A stretch of 64,000 nucleotides of DNA. It comes from Sacculina carcini (lineage: Eukaryota; Arthropoda; Thecostraca; Sacculinidae). Where the stretch lies: positions 2,703,001 through 2,767,000 of the forward strand of contig OU696583.1 of assembly GCA_916048095.2 (NCBI GenBank). The letters run 5' to 3'. Position 1 is the stretch's first letter. Each line of letters begins with the position of its first letter. The notes beneath the pieces are model-generated. The model was not told the DNA's origin. It made no database searches and worked only from the letters and a program-made list of their open reading frames with translations. Shown piece by piece: positions 11,540 to 22,719 of the stretch. The position numbers were made by a program, and so were the translations under genes.

Positions 11540-12195
11540 TCATCTCACGTTGAAACATGTACGTTTTGAGAGATTTTTTTGAACAAAATATACGAGTACT
11601 TCCCGAATTTCGTACGCTGATCGGGTGTTTATAGAGCTGATAATTAGGACTGATATTATTGATTGAGCCGGGCTCATTCAGCTCTCTGCAACGCAAAATA
11701 TACCTTGTATGCACTCTGCGTTCATTTGTAACTTTAGTTGATAACATATCCATAATATAACCAGGTTTTTTTAATAACAGCGCTATGAATACAAGTGAAC
11801 ATAACTTGAATTCGATTCTGTCATCAATTATCAGTCGATGAAGCTGCCTCAGGTAAGGTGTAGTCGGGATGTGAGCTGGTAATTTATATATCAATCAAGC
11901 ACAACGATTCATCACTGATTGCAGTCTACTCAATTGGTATTTAGGCGGACCCAGAAGAATCGAGTTGCAATAGTGCACATGTTTGATTACGAGACTATGC
12001 ACGAGGATTGATAAAGATTCCAAGTTGAAATATCTCCTAACAGCATATAAGTTCCGCAGCTGTAAATGACATATTTTGACGACGTGCGATATATGCTCAT
12101 CGAAGGAAAAACATTAATTAAGGATGACACCGAGACAACGATAGCTACGCACGAGCTGAAATTTAATGCCACCTAGTACGATGTCATATAAAACC
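11540..12195 (-). pseudogene. LINE reverse transcriptase C-terminus, broken
   Basis: On the minus strand from about 12180 down: GIKFQLVRSYRCLGVIL, FSFDEHISHVVK, HSLVIKHVHYCNSILLG, PKYQLSRLQSV, then YLRQLHRLIIDDRIEFKLC. This is the thumb/connection region typical of L2/CR1/Jockey-group non-LTR retrotransposons (usual pattern LGVILD..L....H, LDYCN, RLQ..QN, LHWLP...RI.FKL). In-frame stops (after VIL and after NRCA) show it is dead. Upstream domains are missing. A possible 3' tail remnant lies beyond. Confidence 0.8.
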
Positions 12196-12254
12196 CTTGC
12201 CGGCAAATTGCAATGAACAATCATCGACGAAAACACACAACAAATAAATATATA

Positions 12255-12621
12255 AACACACACACACACATTCAACACACACACACATTACATTACATTA
12301 AGACAGTTATATCGCGCTTTTCACCCGAGGGTCTCAAAAGCCCTGACACACACACAAGCACAAGAGTCATACACATTCACAATCACGAGCACACACACTC
12401 ACACACATACACACAGACAAAACAGACAAGTACATATACGCACAAGCACAAACATACACTCACGTTTACATACTCTAAAACACAAAAATACACACGCACA
12501 TACATATTGAATAAGATAGCACAGCAGACATACAGCACAGAACACAACACAACATACAACACATAAAGACAACACAGCAGGCATACAACGACATACACTC
12601 AGATTGACAAATCACAACACA

Positions 12622-12665
<44 letters not shown>
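12255..12665. repeat. CA-rich microsatellite cluster with a retroelement tail
   Basis: Several imperfect CA tracts, including a clean (CA)n at 12626-12663. Between them, ATTACATTACATTAA precedes TATATCGCGCTTTTCACCCG, a pattern usual for CR1/L2-type 3' ends. Confidence 0.75.
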
Positions 12666-12668
<3 letters not shown>

Positions 12669-12769
12669 AAATACATATATAAACGGCATGAGAGATGATC
12701 AAATCGTGTTCTGTTGTCAAGCGAATAAAAGAGAGCATTGGAAGGAGGAGAAGCATGATTCAGGATGCA

Positions 12770-12835
12770 GGGAGTTAATTATCACAGGTTAATTATCACA
12801 GGTTAATTATCATAGGTTAATTATCACAGGTTAAC
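12770..12835. repeat. 14-bp tandem repeat, ~4-5 units
   Basis: Units of GGTTAATTATCACA. It abuts the MITE fragment at 12840. It shares a period with the 8031-9196 minisatellite but not its sequence. Confidence 0.9.
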
Positions 12836-12839
12836 AGGC

Positions 12840-12909
12840 TGGACACATTTTTGGGAGGTTTCAGCTCGTCCAAGCCGCTCCCCTCTCGCCCCGCCTGGCG
12901 TCGCCACTG
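12840..12909 (+). mobile_element. MITE family 1, right-end fragment
   Basis: GGACACATTTTTGGGAGG...CCTGGCGTCGCCACTG matches the right third of family 1. The left part is missing. Confidence 0.75.
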
Positions 12910-12914
12910 AAAAC

Positions 12915-13990
12915 AAATAATTTTACAAGCAAATGCTCAACTGCAGACGAGAAAACTCAAAAACAGTCAATTTAAATTATAATATTTAATGTTCCTGGTT
13001 TTTGTGTGTACGTTGTGCTTTAGGTTGTTATAAATAGTTTGCTTTTTCTCCTTCAAAAATATTTGTTAAATTTTTTATGTTGCTTATTGAAAAATTATCT
13101 CCGATTTATCCACTCGACACAATTGGCTACATCATACGTCCGCACCGCAGGCTAGTAAACACGCTAGTAAAAACAGTGCCTGTTTAGAAAAACGTGCTTA
13201 GACATTCTGATGACGTTTTCAACGCATTGCAATAGATAGAACAGTAATATGAAGTAAATAAAATAAAAGTACCAAAAAATTCAATTTGTGTTCAAATCAT
13301 ATATAAATCAACTCTTTTGTATTATTTCTTATTAACTTCTATACTTTGTATCATATTATTCACGACACATGTAATAAAATATAATCTAATCTAACAATTA
13401 TGATAACACAACACTATCACATCCATATCACACTTTTCCGACACACAGGAAAGAGCGAATGATTGTGAGAGTGAATCAGTGAGAAAGAGAGAGAGACTGA
13501 GTGCGCTTGCGGTTGGCATGGTTTTGCTATTAACTTTCAGCGACCCGAAGTTGCCTCGCACTGACTTCACAGAGGGGGCAGTTCCCTGGGGGCCTCGACT
13601 GCTGACGCGTGCTAATGGTGGCTGCGTGGAAATGCTGTTGTCTATATGTTAGCCTGTCACACGAACGTATTGTGCTCTGTTGAGTGTGCGCATATGTGTG
13701 TCTATGTGGGTCTATGTGTGTGAGTGTGAGAGTGTGTTTCGCTAGTGGTTCAGGTCTCCTGGGAATTTTGTTGACAAATCAAGCCGGCAGATGGCGCACT
13801 GCAACAAGAAAAGCTCATTTTATATTTACGCACAATCTCACGTGCGCTCTCAGGCTTATATATATATACTTTCATACAGATGTTTGTATATAACAGATGT
13901 AGTGGTGTATATAATTGTGTGTGTGTGTTTTTTCATTTTTCAAAAACACAAATTTATTCACAAATACGTACACAATTTACAACACTGAAC
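12915..13990. other. Non-coding stretch
   Basis: The first half is AT-rich. 13440-13800 is more GC-rich (GAGAGAGAGA, then CAGCGACCCGAAGTTGCC) and free of recognised repeats, so it could be unique host or regulatory sequence. No exon is recognised. Confidence 0.35.
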
Positions 13991-14224
13991 AATGTGTGTG
14001 TGTGTGTGTGTGTGTGTGTGTTCATCCATATAATCTATATCTATACAAGCCTCTTAAAGATTCCACTGACTTAACTCTTCCCAATAGAAATATATCTTCT
14101 GTGAATAAAAAGATTTTCTACGTGTATGGTAGATTGAAAGTTTTTCAATATCAATAAGAACATTGTTTTGTTGTTTATTGAATTGCTTATTTTTATTCAT
14201 TATTTTGTTTTCGAACTATCTTTC

Positions 14225-14330
14225 TCTCTACAACGATTGGGCGTTATCCGGTACACATGGAACCACCGCAGGGTGGTAATAGTGCACTTGCACTCTTCCC
14301 CCATGCTACTGTATTTGCCTGTAATTAATC
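14225..14330 (-). repeat. Dispersed repeat 'R4', minus copy
   Basis: Reverse complement of 6175-6290, with CCGCAGGGTGGTAATAGTGC and CTTCCCCCATGCTACTG. Confidence 0.65.
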
Positions 14331-14513
14331 AATCTATAGTTTATTGCACACAAATCTATAGTGTATTGCACACAGGAAGGCGAAAACTTACAAACCTATA
14401 AATTCGTCCCGTACAGATTTCTTCCGACAATTATGATGAATTTACTCTATTGGCTCTGCACACGATACTTCTGACTGTGATCTGACAGCGGCATTGAAAA
14501 TCACTCACCTATA

Positions 14514-14725
14514 CAGTGGCGACACCAGGATTTGCCCGGCGGGATGCTGAGCTAGGAGCTAAGGTAAAATATGCGGCCGCTCGGCGAACCACAAGGAACT
14601 ACATTACAAAATGCTCATGGCTTATGGTTCATGGTCGGGATTTTTATCAGATTCAGGAGGGGGGAGTTTGGCACATTTTGGGGGAATTTCAGCCCCTCCA
14701 AGCCCCTGCCCTAGCGCCGCCACTG
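14514..14725 (+). mobile_element. MITE family 1
   Basis: Begins CAGTGGCGACACCAGGATTT and ends CCTAGCGCCGCCACTG. Interior AACTACATT...CATGGTCGGGATTTT and GGCACATTTTGGGGGAA match the family. Confidence 0.88.
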
Positions 14726-14939
14726 CTCTTAAGCCTCGGTAGATTTAGCATTCAAGTGTTCATTTGCTCAATATGCTAATGCTTACACCAGCGCATATGA
14801 ACAAAAACGCAAAACAAACCACATGTTCCTGCATAATTCAATACTTTTTATATATAAAAAACAAAACAATATTTTCTGCATTTTCAAATATTCACCTCGT
14901 CGATGTTTGTGCATTCTTTCTGTTTGTAATCGCGTTATA

Positions 14940-15053
14940 TATGTGTGTGTGCTGGTGTGTGTGCTGGTGTGTGTATGTGTGTGTGCTGGTGTGTGTGTGT
15001 GTGTGTGCTGGTGTGTGTGTGTGTGTGTGCTGGTGTGTGTGTGTGTGTGTGCT

Positions 15054-15087
<34 letters not shown>

Positions 15088-15278
15088 TGCACGAGGTGCA
15101 TTACAGCAGCGTCGTTAGTCAGGTACTTATCAATTCTAATTAGCCACACAGCGCTGACACGCACTCATTCCTCTCTCTCTGCTTTCTACTTTTTCCCTTC
15201 CTCTCTCCCTTCATATATCTAATCGTGCTTTCGTACACTCTTTGTTCCATTCTTTCGGTTGATGTGTGTGTGTGTGTG

Positions 15279-15324
<46 letters not shown>

Positions 15325-15411
15325 CTGTGCTGGTCGCATCTCATGCTACACCCCCCTCACCTCACCCCCGCCCCCCAGCCCAGAGGGAGATGTAGACGGG
15401 GGAGAAGTGTG

Positions 15412-15480
<69 letters not shown>

Positions 15481-15586
15481 GAGTCTGTCAGTCCGGTCTC
15501 ATCCGACGTAAATCACCGCTTTACTGCAATTATGTATTCATACAACTCGCTAATACATACACACACAGCACACGCACATACACACA

Positions 15587-15649
<63 letters not shown>

Positions 15650-15754
15650 GCGCATGCACATATATTCGCACAAATGGAAAGGAGAGAAGGTGAAATGAAA
15701 CGAACGTGGGTGTATTAGTGATCAAATTTGTTGATTTCACAATGTCAGCGTGTT

Positions 15755-15828
<74 letters not shown>

Positions 15829-15830
15829 GA
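14940..15830. repeat. Cluster of TG/CA microsatellites
   Basis: Tracts at about 14942-15086 (TG with regular CTGG interruptions), 15264-15321 (TG), 15412-15479 (TG), 15585-15647 (CA) and 15760-15828 (TG). One tract is CA on the plus strand and the rest TG, so the region can form inverted pairs. Reading frames through them are composition artefacts. Confidence 0.95.
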
Positions 15831-15878
15831 GCAAGTTCATAAACTCCCTCTCATACGATTATTTTGTTTCTATTTTTA

Positions 15879-17823
15879 GACTCCGTGGTGTAGTGGTAGC
15901 ATACCCGCCTCACAAGCGGGAGGTCCGTGGTTCGAAACCCGGCGGAGCAGAATTTCATTGGGCGAATTCTACAATCCCACAGCCCCTGTCCACCCAGCAG
16001 AAAATGATGGTACCAGATATCAGTCATGTGTTGTGCCTAGTGATGCAAAAAAACGTTTTTTTTTGTTGCGGTTTTTTTTGCAAAAAAAACATGTTTTTTT
16101 AGGGTTTTTTTTGGTTTTTTTTTGGGTTTTTTAGAATTAGCCCCAATTGTCATCGGATGTCAAATTTTAGTACATAGAAATGAGTTCAATTGATGTTTTG
16201 TACATCTTTACGTGTCTTATTTCAAAGATAATTTGATAATAGTATAAAAAACAAGATTATTTATCAATAAATACCTAAGGAGACTGTTTGAAAGTGCATC
16301 CGGGTCCGGTGGTTTAAGCTTTTTCATTGAGAAAACCCATGTTTTTAAAGATGGTTTTAATTATGTGGATATTTGAAATAATTTGTCAGCATAACAAAAC
16401 AAATTCATTGAATAATCATGTTTTTTTTAAAGACACCATGTTTTTTATGAAAAAATGCAATTATGTTTTTCAAACTGGTTTTAACTTCGTTTTATTAATG
16501 TACAGGTCCAGAAAATGTTGGCAGCAGAACAAGACAAGCTAATTGGTTGGTCAAGTGTTTTCTTTGACAAACGTTCATTTAAACTAACGCTTTTTTAATG
16601 AAACAATGTTTTCTAAAACAGTATCTATGTAAGATAGATTTGATTGATGTACGTTCAAATAACTTTTGTATAGCAAGTAGCCTGCTGGTACGTATAAGCG
16701 GCTGGTTAAACCACTTAATTTAAACTGTTCTTTTAAACCATGGTTTTTTTCAAATTACATTTTTTGCAAAAACTGTTTTCGTAGATGTAGAGAATGCGAA
16801 AAAAATTGGCGGCAGATCAATGAAAGTTTAACCAAATTAACTGTTTTTTATTAGTAACCTGTTTTTAGAACTGGTTTTATGGATGATGGTTTCTTTGATG
16901 TAGTTATTTGTGTTCAAATACTTTTTTGTACATCAAATATATTTCCTCAGTTGTTTTTTTCCTACACGAAAATATTGTCCGTTTTTCTGGTCCGTTTTTC
17001 TGGTCCGTTGCCACTGCGACCCGCTTTTATTCGTAGTCTCATTAGGGACACTAAGTTTGTGTGCATATTCGTAGTATTTGTGTAAATATTTGCAGTGTTT
17101 GTACTCTTATATTTGCAAATAATTGATCTGCTGAATGAAATGATGAAAGTTATTATAACCAACGTAGTTAATTTCTGGCAGTAAAAAGTTAATGTGTAAA
17201 AAATAAAAATAAATTATGCCACCTGTTGTTTTTTTTAAAACAGTTTCAGATTTTAGCATAAAAAACGGTTCTCAAACCCTGCTTTCTTACACAAGGATTA
17301 ACTCAATAATTGAATGCAAAACTGTACTGTACATAGAAGTGCCGCACAGTACCGTGCAAACAATGATATTAGGCCTTTCAGACACATTATAACAATTATA
17401 TTGTGCATATTTAATGATAATTCAATTTGATAGGGACACTAATAGCATGAATAACCCATGTGTTGATAAAAATAATTCATTTAACATCCCAAATATATCA
17501 TTTCCATAATTTGAATTCTTTGCATGACTCTTAAAAAAAACAAAAAGAACGTGTTTTTTTTGGTCGCGGTTTTTTTTGGCACAAAAAACGTTTTTTTTTG
17601 TTGAAAAAACGTCGTTTTTTTTTAGGTCGCATCTCTAGTTGTGCCATACATTCTGAGGAGGTGGCCCTCTCTAATACGTCTTCCGTCCTTGTGGCATCAT
17701 AGCGTGGAGAGGGTCGGTTCTGTGGTGGCAGCGAGCTGCACGTGACACACCTGTGTGTGTTCATAAGCTTCGGCTTCTTCCCGTGTAGCAACTGTCACTT
17801 AGGCATTTAACCTTTAACCTTTA
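15879..17823 (+). mobile_element. tRNA-derived SINE, copy 2, split by a hAT insertion
   Basis: The head with A box TGGTGTAGTGG and B box GGTTCGAAACC starts at 15879 and runs to about 16037. The SINE body resumes at 17638 (GTTGTGCCATACATTCTG...GTGGAGAGGGTCGGTTCTG) and ends with AACCTTTAACCTTTAG. Removing 16038-17637 and one 8-bp copy gives the continuous SINE order seen in copies 1, 3 and 4. Confidence 0.93.
16038..17637. mobile_element. Non-autonomous hAT element, 1600 bp, with perfect 8-bp target duplication
   Basis: Ends TAGTGATGC... and ...GCATCTCTA are inverted repeats (8 of 9). GTTGTGCC is duplicated exactly at 16030-16037 and 17638-17645. The interior is AT-rich with many GTTTTTT runs near both ends and TTTAAACCA blocks, without a transposase-length frame. 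A truncated minus-strand relative lies at 40489-41477. The TAGNGATG terminus and 8-bp duplication place it in hAT. Confidence 0.93.
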
Positions 17824-17897
17824 GCATCAAATTTTCACTGGCGGATCCAGGGGCGGGGCTCAGGGGGCTGAAGCTCTCCTCCCCATCAACTCATAAC

Positions 17898-19121
17898 TAG
17901 GGCTGTCAAAAGTTAATAAAGTTACTTTTTCACCTAAAGGTCACTTTTTCATAAGCTACCTAAAACTGCATGAAAAAGTTGTGTACGATAATTATTAAAA
18001 AAGTTATTAGGTTACCAAAAGTTACTTTTTCATCGTTAGGTTACTTTTTTGCTTTTAAGGTTACTTTTTTATCGTCAGGTTACCTTTTGTTATTTTTCTT
18101 GTTATTAGGTAAGTTAACCACGAAGTTTGGTGACTTTTTGCAGATAAGAGGCACAAATACGGTATATATGAGGATAAAATAGGAAAAGAGATGGAATATT
18201 AGGTCTGAAGATCAAGAAATGTCAACATTTATGCTGTTAGGATTTAGCAATTGATATTCATCTTAATATCCGTGCTACTCGATATTTATACGTTTTTGGG
18301 TACGCAGGAAAGTGTAATTCCATTTTAGTAAATGTCCACGAACCGGAGGGTGTCGTGAGATGTTTGGAGCGTGGTATAGTACGATGTGTGAGCTCTCTAT
18401 ACCAGATACTGCACTGTAGCACTTGACAATACGTATTTACTTTAACAGGAATTTGCAAGTGATTTTCAGGGCGTGAGATAGCGCCATTATCCCACGTTTG
18501 ACATATGGGAGGACGGGGGGCATTCACACATGCAGTGTTTACGCTACTGTAGTACGTGCTATTTGATAAAAAGTTCCATTGAAAAAATATAAAGAACATT
18601 ATTGCGACCATTACTAAAAATATTTACATTTGCAATTAGTGTATTTCGCATTTGTATGAGCTTTCCACTTAAAATTATATTTTGATGGTTATGCTCCTTT
18701 TTTCGATGTTAGCTAAATTATGTTAAGTCACTTTTGGTTGTTTGTCGTAAAAATGGTACCAGATCGGAGAGAGGATGGGAAAGTAGTACCAACTCGGAAA
18801 GAGGATAGAAAAGAAGGACTAGTGTATTTTCTTCCTTCAGAACTGCAAACAGAAATTGACCTTTTTTGAAGGAGGTTATTTTTAGGTTACCTTTTTATTG
18901 ATATTAGGTTACTTTATATGTTCACAAACAAACAACAAGCAAACCGTGTATTTCGCATAGCGCACTAATCAGCAAAGGCGTGATAAACATGTGATAAAAC
19001 GATACAAAAGTGATAATAACTTTACAACTCAGGTTATTTTTAGGTTACCTTTTTAGGTTACTTTTTCTCGAAAATAAAGTTACTTTTTTCTGATTTTTAG
19101 GTTACTTTTTTGACAGCCCTA
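17898..19121. mobile_element. Non-autonomous hAT element, 1224 bp, with perfect 8-bp target duplication
   Basis: Ends TAGGGCTGTCAAAAGT... and ...ACTTTTTTGACAGCCCTA are inverted repeats. CTCATAAC is duplicated exactly at 17890-17897 and 19122-19129. Both ends carry many subterminal copies of AGGTTACTTTTT, as expected for transposase-binding subterminal repeats of hAT elements. Near 18927-18960 it carries a LINE-tail-like block (AACAAACAACAA, then GCATAGCGCACTAATC). A related chimeric fragment is at 23785-24110. Confidence 0.93.
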
Positions 19122-19683
19122 CTCATAACCAAGAAGCTCACTAAAAGAAGTCAAGAAGAAATATATATTTCCGTATATTTTTTTATTATATAAGCATGAT
19201 CGCAAAGACTTTGCCTAGTGATGCATGTACATGCGAGATAGAATTAGGGGATTTTTTGAAAAGTCAATCTCCAGATGTGATGGGCTTGGTAGAAACCAAA
19301 CTGAATTCAGACGTTGAAATCAAGCACCTTGAACAGGGGGGATATAGGCATTTTAGGAGAGACAGGGAGGGCAAACATGGCGGAGGGTTAATGATTTTGT
19401 TAAGGAAGGATATAAACTCAATATTTTTAGACATAGAATAGGTATGCAAAAGTTAGATAGGGATAATTTTACAGTTTGGGATAATTAAGGCAAGAGGGGT
19501 CATGGAAAAAAACTGAAAAAGATCAGATGGTTGAGAGATTTTAAGAAGTATAGTTTCCCATATAGGTGTTTTGATGTCTGGAATCAGTTAGGGGAGAATA
19601 TTTTAGGAACTAAAGCGTAGGAGCATTTAAAGAAAGACTGGATAGTGTGAAATACTGGGAATTTCAAGGAAGATAGGTTAGAG

Positions 19684-22248
19684 CAGTGATTCTCAACCCT
19701 CGGCACGCGTGCCGCATGCGGCACAGTAAGGGTCTGAGTGCGGCACAGCTAGCACCAACCGATCAGTCAGTTGAAAAATATACTTCATAAAACAAGACGA
19801 TAGCATTATTAATATGGAATTGATGAAAAAACATTAAGAATATCAATACTACAAAATGGCTATAAAAACAATATAGTAAAAAATTAGAAAAATGCTGGAC
19901 TCGAACCCTCAAACTCGCAAAATGATGACAGCGACTAGCAACTGCGCTACAATCGCAGACGACAGAGTATGTTTATGCATTGTTTTATGGGGGTGCGATA
20001 ATTTTGGTAGGAAAAATATTTTAGCATGCTAGCACGATAATCTGGGTTTGCGATTCTGGCAACGTTGCAATCCACACGGCAGTTGGGCGTTAGCTGGTGT
20101 AGTAGTGGGATGTGTCTATAATTGCTCCTGCATGATTCCCTGCTGCACACACTGTTAAAGCATATTGTTCTTTTTTTGTCATTCATTGTGGGTACATATT
20201 GTGAGTACAACAGTATGTCTGGCCATACTAAGAAGAGAAAGATCGCCGAGGAGAACCGCGGATTCAAAGAGTGCTGGACCAACGAATTCTTTTTCGTGGA
20301 AGACAGAGGCAACATATTCTGCTTGATCTGCAATGAGAAGGTGTCCTGGCCCAAAAGAGACTGTATCAAGAGGCACTACGGAGCCAAGCACAGCAAGGAC
20401 TACAATGGTCTGGTGGGACCGCAGCGCGTGGATAAGGCCAAGGAGGTGATGGACCAGCTCGGCAGTCAACAGAAGCATTTCGTCAAGCCGGGCAATACCA
20501 ATGAAGCTGCCACGGAGGCCAGCTTCAAGGTGGCCGCGATCATTGCGAGGCGTATGAAGCCTTTCTCAGATGGAGAGCTTGTCAAGGAGTGCATGATGGC
20601 TGCCCTCGAAGTCATGTGCCCTGAGAAGGTCGCCGTCATCAACAAGATCAGTCTGAGCAATGACACAGTGACGAGGAGGATCGAAAGCTTGTCCAAGAAC
20701 CTGACTGAGCAGCTCCACTACTTGGCAACGAAGTTTTCTTACTTCGCTTTGGCCCTCGACGAGTCAACGGACTTGAATGACACGGCCCAGTTGGCCATCT
20801 TCGTGCGAGGCATCGACACCAACTTCAACGTGACAGAGGAGCTGCTGACTGTACGCTCCATGAAGAGCAGCACCACGGGCGAGGAAATCTTTAACGAGCT
20901 GAAGGCTGCCATGAACGACGCCAAATTCGACTTCAATCGCCTCATCGGCATTGCCACGGACGGTGCACCGTCCATGTTGGGCACGGGTCGCGGTCTCCAG
21001 GGCTATGTGATGGTGGAGTTGGACCGCCAGGGTCTGTCGCACGAGCACTTGGTGTGGTGCCACTGCATCATCCACCAGGAGGCCCTCTGTGCAAAGATTT
21101 TCAATGTCAGTTTCAAGGAAGTGATGAGTAAGGTAATCGGCCATGTCAATCACATCCGCTCCCATGCCATGAAGCACAGGCAGTTCAGGCAGTTTTTGTT
21201 GGAGTTGGATGCCCGCTACGGTGATGTCATCTACTTTTCAGGTGTGCGCTGGCTGAGCAGGGGACAAACGCTGCAGCGCTTCTGGGTCCTCAGAACCCAT
21301 CTATCCATGTTCTTCGCCATGAAGGGCATCCCGGCACCCGAGCTAGAGGACCACAAGTGGCTTTGTGACCTCGCCTTCCTCGTTGACATCACCGAGAAGC
21401 TGAACACCCTCAACGTGGCTATACAAGGCCGTAACAAGCTGGTCCACGAACTGTTTGCCCACATCAAGGCCTTCCAAACCAAGCTGCAGCTGTGGCAAGC
21501 TCAGCTGGAAAGTGGAAATCTGGCCCACTTCCCCTCCCTAAAGAGCCAGAAGGAGCATGGTGACGGCGAGTTCAGTAGCTTGCGCTACGCATCTGAGGTT
21601 TGCAAACTACAAAAGGAGTTTGACCCGAGGTTTAAAGATTTCCGCGCGAGGAACTCTGACTTTGAGCTCTTCAGTGTGCCGTTCAACGTCGACGTGTCTC
21701 AGGCACCGATTGAGCTGCAGTTGGAGTTGTGCGACCTGCAGGCCAGCATTGAGCTCAAGGGACAGTTTGTTGACAAGGAACTGGTTGACTTCTACAAGAG
21801 CCTGCCCCGAGCCACCTTTCCCAACCTGACCAAGAATGCTCAGAAGTTCATTTCTCTGTTTGGTTCCACCTATTGTGCAGAGCAGTTCTTCTCAAAGATG
21901 AAGAACACCAAGACAAACAAGAGAATTGCTCTCACGGACGCCCACTTGTTGGCTTCTCTCAAGATCGCGTCGACGCATCTGCAGCCGGACTTCAAGGCCA
22001 CCATGAATGAGCAGGAGTTTCAATCATCGCACTGGTAATCTTTGCGATGATTGTGGTGTGGTACACTGCCATGTAAAAATGTTTCTATGTGACACAAGAT
22101 AATAAAACGTTGAGAAACACTGTTTTAGACAAAAGTCTCGAGACAAAAGTTGATGACCTTTTTTTAGACAAATGTCCGGAGGGTGCGGCACACTCAGTCT
22201 AAAATGTTCCAATTTGGCACAGTGGGCCAAAAAGGTTGAGAAACACTG
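19684..22248 (+). mobile_element. Apparently complete autonomous hAT transposon, 2565 bp
   Basis: Termini CAGTGATTCTCAACC and (reverse complement of right end) CAGTGTTTCTCAACC match at 14 of 15 positions. GGTTAGAG is duplicated exactly at 19676-19683 and 22249-22256. It encloses one intact transposase gene (20215-22038), followed by an AATAAA signal near 22100. A second GTTGAGAAACACTG sits internally near 22110-22123, so the right end has a partial internal duplication. The intact gene and perfect duplication indicate a recent insertion. The terminus is that of the Charlie/SPIN group. Confidence 0.95.
20215..22038 (+). CDS. hAT transposase, Charlie/GTF2IRD2-ZBED-like, intact (607 aa from Met at 20215)
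   Basis: It catalyses cut-and-paste movement of the surrounding element. The N-terminal 75 residues form a BED-type zinc finger (CLICN...HYGAKH). The catalytic RNase H-like domain shows the first Asp in LALDESTD, the second Asp in GIATDGAPS, and a Cys/His motif WCHCIIHQEA. The C-terminal hAT dimerisation region has LFGSTYCAEQFFSKMK. No stop or frameshift interrupts it. The frame is open from 20122, but MSGHTKKRK at 20215 is the likely start because it begins with the basic segment before the BED finger. GC-rich third positions contrast with the AT-rich flanks, consistent with recent arrival. Relatives include vertebrate GTF2IRD2, which was domesticated from this group; here the intact TIRs argue for a live transposon rather than a host gene. 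Confidence 0.95.
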   Translation: MSGHTKKRKIAEENRGFKECWTNEFFFVEDRGNIFCLICNEKVSWPKRDCIKRHYGAKHSKDYNGLVGPQRVDKAKEVMDQLGSQQKHFVKPGNTNEAATEASFKVAAIIARRMKPFSDGELVKECMMAALEVMCPEKVAVINKISLSNDTVTRRIESLSKNLTEQLHYLATKFSYFALALDESTDLNDTAQLAIFVRGIDTNFNVTEELLTVRSMKSSTTGEEIFNELKAAMNDAKFDFNRLIGIATDGAPSMLGTGRGLQGYVMVELDRQGLSHEHLVWCHCIIHQEALCAKIFNVSFKEVMSKVIGHVNHIRSHAMKHRQFRQFLLELDARYGDVIYFSGVRWLSRGQTLQRFWVLRTHLSMFFAMKGIPAPELEDHKWLCDLAFLVDITEKLNTLNVAIQGRNKLVHELFAHIKAFQTKLQLWQAQLESGNLAHFPSLKSQKEHGDGEFSSLRYASEVCKLQKEFDPRFKDFRARNSDFELFSVPFNVDVSQAPIELQLELCDLQASIELKGQFVDKELVDFYKSLPRATFPNLTKNAQKFISLFGSTYCAEQFFSKMKNTKTNKRIALTDAHLLASLKIASTHLQPDFKATMNEQEFQSSHW

Positions 22249-22719
22249 GGTTAGAGGGTGGGCTGGAGACAGGATAGTACGAGCATAGCTCATCTCTTGT
22301 AGTAAACAAATAGGTGAGTACATGACTGATCGCCCCCAGAATTCAGCCCCCCCCAAAAAAAATATTCAGCTCCCTCAAAATTGCACTCTTGATCCGCCAC
22401 TGCCAATTTTTATAGCAACTTTTGCAGACTGCTTTGGACAATTTTGTGTTTTATCGCTGTCATAATGGTCTATGTCAATGCGTTACTCCAAACAACGCAC
22501 ATTTCTTGTTTGAAATCGGCCAAAACAATTAAATTAAAATGAAATGAAATGAAATGAAATTAAACTAAATGTATTGCCACCTTTTATGTCAAAGTACAGG
22601 ATTTAGATGCACGGAAATCAAATATGCATGTAAATGCAATATAAACATGCAAAATACCCGACATTGTCGTGTCAGTATTCACAGCCAAGCATTAAATAGC
22701 GCACTGGTTCACGAGGATG

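Larger units (their letters stand above)
19234..22317 (+). mobile_element. Internally deleted CR1-like LINE, split by the hAT at 19684-22248
   Basis: An endonuclease (EEP/APE-type) block with LGDFLKSQSPDVMGLVETKL and HGGGLMILLRKD runs to about 19440. Soon after comes the C-terminal block FPYRCFDVWNQLGENILG, typical of the end of CR1/Jockey-group ORF2. The reverse transcriptase core between them is missing. Sequence continues after the hAT (22257-22317). GTACATG flanks the unit on both sides (19227-19233, 22318-22324) and is probably its target duplication. Confidence 0.75.
17836..22402 (+). mobile_element. MITE family 2 (GGATCC termini), split by a hAT and a LINE
   Basis: The left end CACTGGCGGATCCAG is at 17836 and the right end GATCCGCCACTG at 22402. 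Flanks CAAATTTT and CCAATTTT match at 7 of 8 sites. Inner MITE sequence is found in three pieces: 17836-17897, 19122/19130-19233 and about 22318-22402. These join in the same order as the uninterrupted copies elsewhere in the window. The short MITE was therefore the landing site for the later elements. Confidence 0.88.

Noticed and set aside
20122..20214. N-terminal extension of the hAT transposase
   Set aside because: The 31 hydrophobic residues before MSGHTKKRK have no match to the BED-transposase start and are probably leader sequence.
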